Shown: in pieces, positions 7,037 through 9,139 of the stretch
Layout of the letters: every line of letters starts with the position of its first letter
How positions within the stretch are numbered: the stretch's first letter is position 1
Assembly: GCA_965372015.1 (NCBI GenBank)
Contig: CBDVAP010000124.1
Location: forward strand, 1 to 9,139
Length of the DNA: 9,139 nt
Reading direction: 5' to 3'
Origin: JACZSB01 sp965372015
GTDB lineage: Bacteria > Fidelibacterota > Marinisomatia > SCGC-AAA003-L08 > TS1B11
Made by a program: the position numbers and the translations under genes
Notes under the pieces: model-generated
The model's database searches: none
What the model was told of the DNA's origin: nothing
Seen by the model: the letters and a program-made list of their open reading frames with translations, nothing else

Positions 7037-7049
7037 GAACCGGATACGG
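7028..7049 (+). repeat. tandem CCGGATACGG pair
   Basis: CCGGATACGG occurs at 7028-7037 and 7040-7049, separated by AA. The first unit overlaps the end of repeat copy 2. Copy 1 has only one unit, and that lacks the final G (CCGGATACGC). Confidence 0.85.
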
Positions 7050-7070
7050 ATATTCATTTATATTGGTGGT

Positions 7071-7133
7071 GACGCGCTGGATTTAGGATCCAGTGTCCAG
7101 CTGGACGTGGAGGTTCGAGTCCTCTCCGCGGCA
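7071..7133 (+). pseudogene. 3' fragment of tRNA-Leu (anticodon UAG)
   Basis: Contains GACGCG before the anticodon stem, then CTGGA-TTTAGGA-TCCAG (anticodon TAG at 7084-7086). A long class II variable arm with self-complementary GTCCAGCTGGAC (7095-7106) follows, then T arm GGAGG-TTCGAGT-CCTCT, 3' acceptor CCGCGGC and A73 at 7133. The matching 5' acceptor GCCGCGG is missing; the sequence where it should lie is AT-rich. Likeness to a normal D loop may extend to ATTGGT at 7062. As with the CAU piece, the break is in the D arm and the bases after the end are CTCCT. It is probably an attachment-site remnant, not a working tRNA. Confidence 0.85.
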
Positions 7134-7460
7134 CTCCTTGATAATAATAGATTTACGATGATATTTATTTGTGCTTGTCACCGGGTCACCCGTTTACCGT
7201 GCAAGCGATATGTAAGCACTTGCAGATGATTCGGGCATGTCTCAAGGGCTTGCAAACTGGAGTCAACGCAATCAGATAATGTGCACTACCTGCTGAGATC
7301 GACTTCATAGAAGACGTAGAATTCGATTCTTGGCAGCCCCGTCGTGAGATGTTATTTCGGCGCAACAAGAGTTGTACCACCTTCGGGTAAGGCCTCAGAC
7401 CAATCCTACAGATTAGAACAAAATAGCGTGTGGTAGACGCAGTCCTTTGACTCAGCGCAT
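7134..7460 (+). other. gene-free spacer between tRNA fragments and accessory genes
   Basis: I see no supported gene, RNA or promoter here. Frames in it are short with no ribosome binding site or recognisable protein features. Two short strings match the tRNA-Glu end and its flank in the same order: TTCGATTCT at 7322-7330 (also 6632-6640) and CCCCGTCGTGA at 7337-7347 (also 6662-6672). Confidence 0.5.
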
Positions 7461-7493
7461 CCTGGTTATAGCATCTGAATTGATGGAACCAGG
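7461..7493 (-). repeat. inverted repeat just beyond the Cys-rich pseudogene
   Basis: CCTGGTT (7461-7467) and AACCAGG (7487-7493) form a 7-bp stem with a 19-base loop that contains CAT/ATG as a possible inner extension. It lies 3 bases past the stop codon of the - strand pseudogene. There is no following T run on the - strand, so an intrinsic terminator is not shown; it may only mark the end of the message. Confidence 0.4.
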
Positions 7494-7496
7494 TTG

Positions 7497-8111
7497 TCAG
7501 TCATCAGGACCTCGGTGGGCAGTACCTTCTTCATCTACCCAGTCCGCTTCCTCCCAAACCATCCCCCGCCGGCCGGGTACCTTGCGGGTAGCGCCCGGCC
7601 GGTAGAACGAGCACGACTTGGGGCCGTAGCAGAAGGTCTCCTGGCGATAGCGGACCTGGGATGGATTCCACTGATCGATGATCATCTTGACAGGCATCAG
7701 GCAGCCCCGGATGCAGCTGGCGCACTTTGCTTTGTAGGTCCGAGCGTCAAGGCGCCGGTGGCCACGAGTGCGGTAGGTTTCTAGCTCAGGGGGAACGCCG
7801 TGCCAAGGAGGCGGGGTCCAGGTCTCCAATGATCGCTCCAACACATTTAACCTACTCGCTTTGTAGAATTCAGCAGTCTCCAGGTGGGTATCCGTCACCG
7901 GGAGGCATTCTCCTAAAACGATGTCACCGACACGGAATCCATGCTTGGCTTGAGCACCTTTTCCCACGGCAACGGCAAACTCACGACTCTCCGCGCCGAT
8001 CACGCCATCAACGTTGAGTACATATCCGGGTTAGCTGTGGTTCCGCTGGTCAAACGAGCGAATCAGACGAATCCGGGGTTGAACAGAGGTCAGCCTTCCT
8101 TCCCAACCGAG
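7497..8111 (-). pseudogene. Cys-rich conserved protein of unknown function, interrupted by an in-frame TAA
   Basis: The frame reads LGWEGRLTSVQPRIRL, then IRSFDQRNHS, a TAA at 8031-8033, then PGYVLNVDGVIGAESREF and onward to HRGPDD and a TGA at 7497-7499. The protein-like reading on both sides of the stop continues in one frame without a shift, and I recall an unnamed bacterial family with this N-terminus and with Tyr where the TAA stands; that is memory, not a search. The C-terminal half has a likely metal site (KCASCIRGC, then FCYGPKSC) and RKVPGRRGMVWEE..DWVD. RVGDIVLGECLPV earlier suggests an OB-like fold. The upstream end also lacks ATG/GTG/TTG before another TAA at 8112-8114. A shorter product from GTG at 8003 is possible, but it has no ribosome binding site. 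The start region overlaps the end of the HNH gene by 22 bases. Confidence 0.72.
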
Positions 8112-8905
8112 TTAGCGAACCCCAAAACCTCATTATGCCTCCGAATGTACTCCTGCATAGGCCAAAGGGATTTATTGGCGGGTAAGCGTATTTTATCGTT
8201 ATGAATATCCACCGTTGAGAGTTTATCAAACAGTGAGTATTTTCTAGTCTGCATGTTTGGGTCGGAATAATGGATATGATAGTTCTCGTCAATCGTGATT
8301 AATCCATGATCAAACAGACTGTGATGGTTCCGTGACATCAAAATTCCATTGCGCACGTCCATCCTTTGGGCAGGTGTGCACTCAGACCATGGGATAATAT
8401 GTACCGCTTCCAGCGCCTCTTGGAATGTTAGACCAGAAAATGCGCAGGTACTCTTATATGCCTTCATGAGTGCTTCGCGGAAAAGTGCTTGAGCAGGCCC
8501 CCTTACCTTTACGACCGCATATATGTCAGCCGCACCGTTCGGGTCCGAGAGCAATCTATTGATCACATCATCATGACTGGTCCCATCGGCCGCATATGCA
8601 AAGGGATTCGCTTCTAGCTGCCAATTATATTGGTAGACCATGTCGACCCCTGTTTGCATGTCATCCACGTCCCATGCTACGAACCCTGGTCCAGGTATTC
8701 CTGTCTGGTTCACCACTAAGATGGTTAAGGGAGGTAGCTTCTCTGCGAGACAGTGGTTCTGGATTAATTCGAGCATGAATTTGTCGGCTCGCCAGTGGAT
8801 ATCCAAGGCATCACCAAGGTTTTTGTAAGTAATACTGGTGGCTTCTGCGGCGCACTTAGTCAGTATTGGCCAGGCCCTAAACGCACGCTCAGCTTGGTTG
8901 ATCAC
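8090..8905 (-). CDS. HNH endonuclease (HNH_2 type), probable restriction nuclease
   Basis: A 271-residue nuclease. The C-terminal half has the HNH_2 pattern: CAFSGL, then LEAVHIIPWSE (catalytic His169), RNGILMSRNHHSLFDHGLI (Asn186, His194/195, Asp199) and TIDENYHIHY. These ββα-metal enzymes cut DNA. The N-terminal part (AFRAWPILTKCA, ITYKNLGDALDIH, LIQNHCLAEKLPPLTILVV, GIPGPGFVAW) resembles the N-terminal region of other HNH_2 restriction-like proteins that I recall. I chose GTG at 8905, which has AAAGGG 7 bases upstream and lies 22 bases after the preceding stop. TTG at 8971 would overlap the upstream gene and lacks a clear site. It sits between an HsdR-like tail and a Cys-rich pseudogene, which suggests a defence role. 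It looks AT-richer than the left-hand genes, suggesting transfer. Confidence 0.88.
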   Translation of the reverse strand: MINQAERAFRAWPILTKCAAEATSITYKNLGDALDIHWRADKFMLELIQNHCLAEKLPPLTILVVNQTGIPGPGFVAWDVDDMQTGVDMVYQYNWQLEANPFAYAADGTSHDDVINRLLSDPNGAADIYAVVKVRGPAQALFREALMKAYKSTCAFSGLTFQEALEAVHIIPWSECTPAQRMDVRNGILMSRNHHSLFDHGLITIDENYHIHYSDPNMQTRKYSLFDKLSTVDIHNDKIRLPANKSLWPMQEYIRRHNEVLGFANSVGKEG

Positions 8906-8912
8906 CGGGTAA

Positions 8913-8918
8913 CCCTTT
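8913..8918 (-). promoter_or_regulatory. ribosome binding site supporting the GTG start of the HNH gene
   Basis: On the - strand AAAGGG lies 7 bases before GTG at 8905 and just after the TGA of the upstream gene. It favours this start over the TTG at 8971. Confidence 0.55.
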
Positions 8919-8927
8919 ACAGCGCCA

Positions 8928-9139
8928 TCATGCCGCGACTGCGGTTGCTGTGACTCTCCCGAGCACGCCAATCAGAACATCAACGTCCGCAGAGGTGAAT
9001 AAATCATCTGGGCCTCTGGGAGAAATGTCTGTAAACGGTGATTCGTAAAGCATTGATGCTCGCATCACTCCTCGTTCAGTGAGAAAATCTATCACTAGAT
9101 TCACAAATTCAATCTGGTTCGCATTTGGTGTTTTCCCTG
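8928..9139 (-). CDS. C-terminal tail of a type I restriction endonuclease subunit R-like protein, cut by window edge
   Basis: The last 69 codons of a gene that enters from beyond the right edge and ends at TGA (8928-8930). The tail reads GKTPNANQIEFVNLVIDFL, then TERGVM, MLYESPFTDISPRGPDDLF and DVDVLIGVLGRVTATAVAA. 'Q.eF.n.vid.lte.Gv....LyesPFtd..p.Gpd.lF' is how the C-termini of many HsdR/DEAD-box restriction subunits end, as I recall them. HsdR is the ATP-dependent translocase and nuclease of type I systems. The helicase and nuclease motifs lie outside the window, so this call rests on the tail only. The HNH gene follows after 22 bases and is probably in the same operon. No in-frame stop occurs up to the window end. 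Confidence 0.7.
   Translation of the reverse strand, partial: GKTPNANQIEFVNLVIDFLTERGVMRASMLYESPFTDISPRGPDDLFTSADVDVLIGVLGRVTATAVAA

Noticed and set aside
6876..7133. Functional split, permuted or intron-containing tRNAs
   Set aside because: The missing 5' acceptor strands (GGGCCCT and GCCGCGG) are not found upstream or downstream here, and bacterial tRNA introns normally sit in the anticodon loop, which is intact.
6580..7133. CRISPR array
   Set aside because: Only two copies of one long repeat, unequal spacers containing tRNA sequence, and no cas genes.
6819..7229. 136-codon + strand frame through the tRNA-fragment array
   Set aside because: It translates tRNA fragments and the repeat; the apparent repeated peptide comes from the DNA repeat itself.
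7300..7345. A further tRNA 3' fragment
   Set aside because: TTCGATT is present, but flanking bases do not form a T stem (AGAA/TTCT only) and no anticodon arm is visible; kept only as a weak match to the tRNA-Glu flank.
8031..8033. Programmed recoding of the TAA in the Cys-rich gene
   Set aside because: TAA is not known to be recoded to Sec or Pyl, no recoding structure is apparent, and the start codon is also missing, so decay (or sequencing error) is simpler.
8906..8971. TTG start at 8971 for the HNH gene
   Set aside because: It would overlap the HsdR-like tail by 44 bases, directly follows a stop codon, and its extra residues look like antiframe sequence; GTG 8905 has a ribosome binding site.

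Overview
The window reads as a piece of a chromosome from a Gram-negative (diderm) bacterium. The evidence is an outer-membrane beta-barrel protein ending in phenylalanine, bacterial Shine-Dalgarno sites, and a bacterial-type RecQ. I cannot name the phylum from sequence alone. The left two thirds look visibly GC-rich and tightly packed. The right third is a patchwork, with visibly AT-richer stretches around the tRNA spacers and in the HNH gene.

Left block (1-2272, + strand): the C-terminal ~609 residues of a RecQ DNA helicase (start lies upstream), followed one base later by a small SnoaL/NTF2-fold protein with a strong ribosome binding site. Middle block (2326-5812, + strand): an apparent metal-acquisition operon, most likely for zinc. 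It has a possible small secreted His/Cys-rich protein, an outer-membrane porin-like barrel starting at TTG, a ZnuA-type periplasmic binding protein and a ZnuB-type permease. Together they could carry a divalent metal across the outer membrane, periplasm and inner membrane, but no ATPase (ZnuC) is present here. A polytopic membrane protein of unknown function (5809-6459, - strand) converges on znuB, and the two stop codons share the bases CTAG.

Right block (6537-9139): an intact tRNA-Glu(UUC) with a plausible promoter and terminator marks the edge of an accessory region. Behind it lie two truncated tRNA 3' pieces, one with anticodon CAU and one a Leu(UAG). Each is preceded by a copy of the same 48-bp direct repeat (45 of 48 bases identical). 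This looks like stacked attachment-site scars of tRNA-targeting mobile elements. After a gene-free stretch, three - strand genes follow: the C-terminal tail of what looks like a type I restriction subunit (HsdR), an HNH endonuclease with a GTG start, and a Cys-rich conserved protein. The last is interrupted by an in-frame TAA and has lost a recognisable start. The set looks like a decaying restriction/defence cluster in an integrated island.

The most unusual signal is the tRNA-fragment plus repeat array at 6580-7133. The interrupted Cys-rich gene beside the HNH nuclease comes second.
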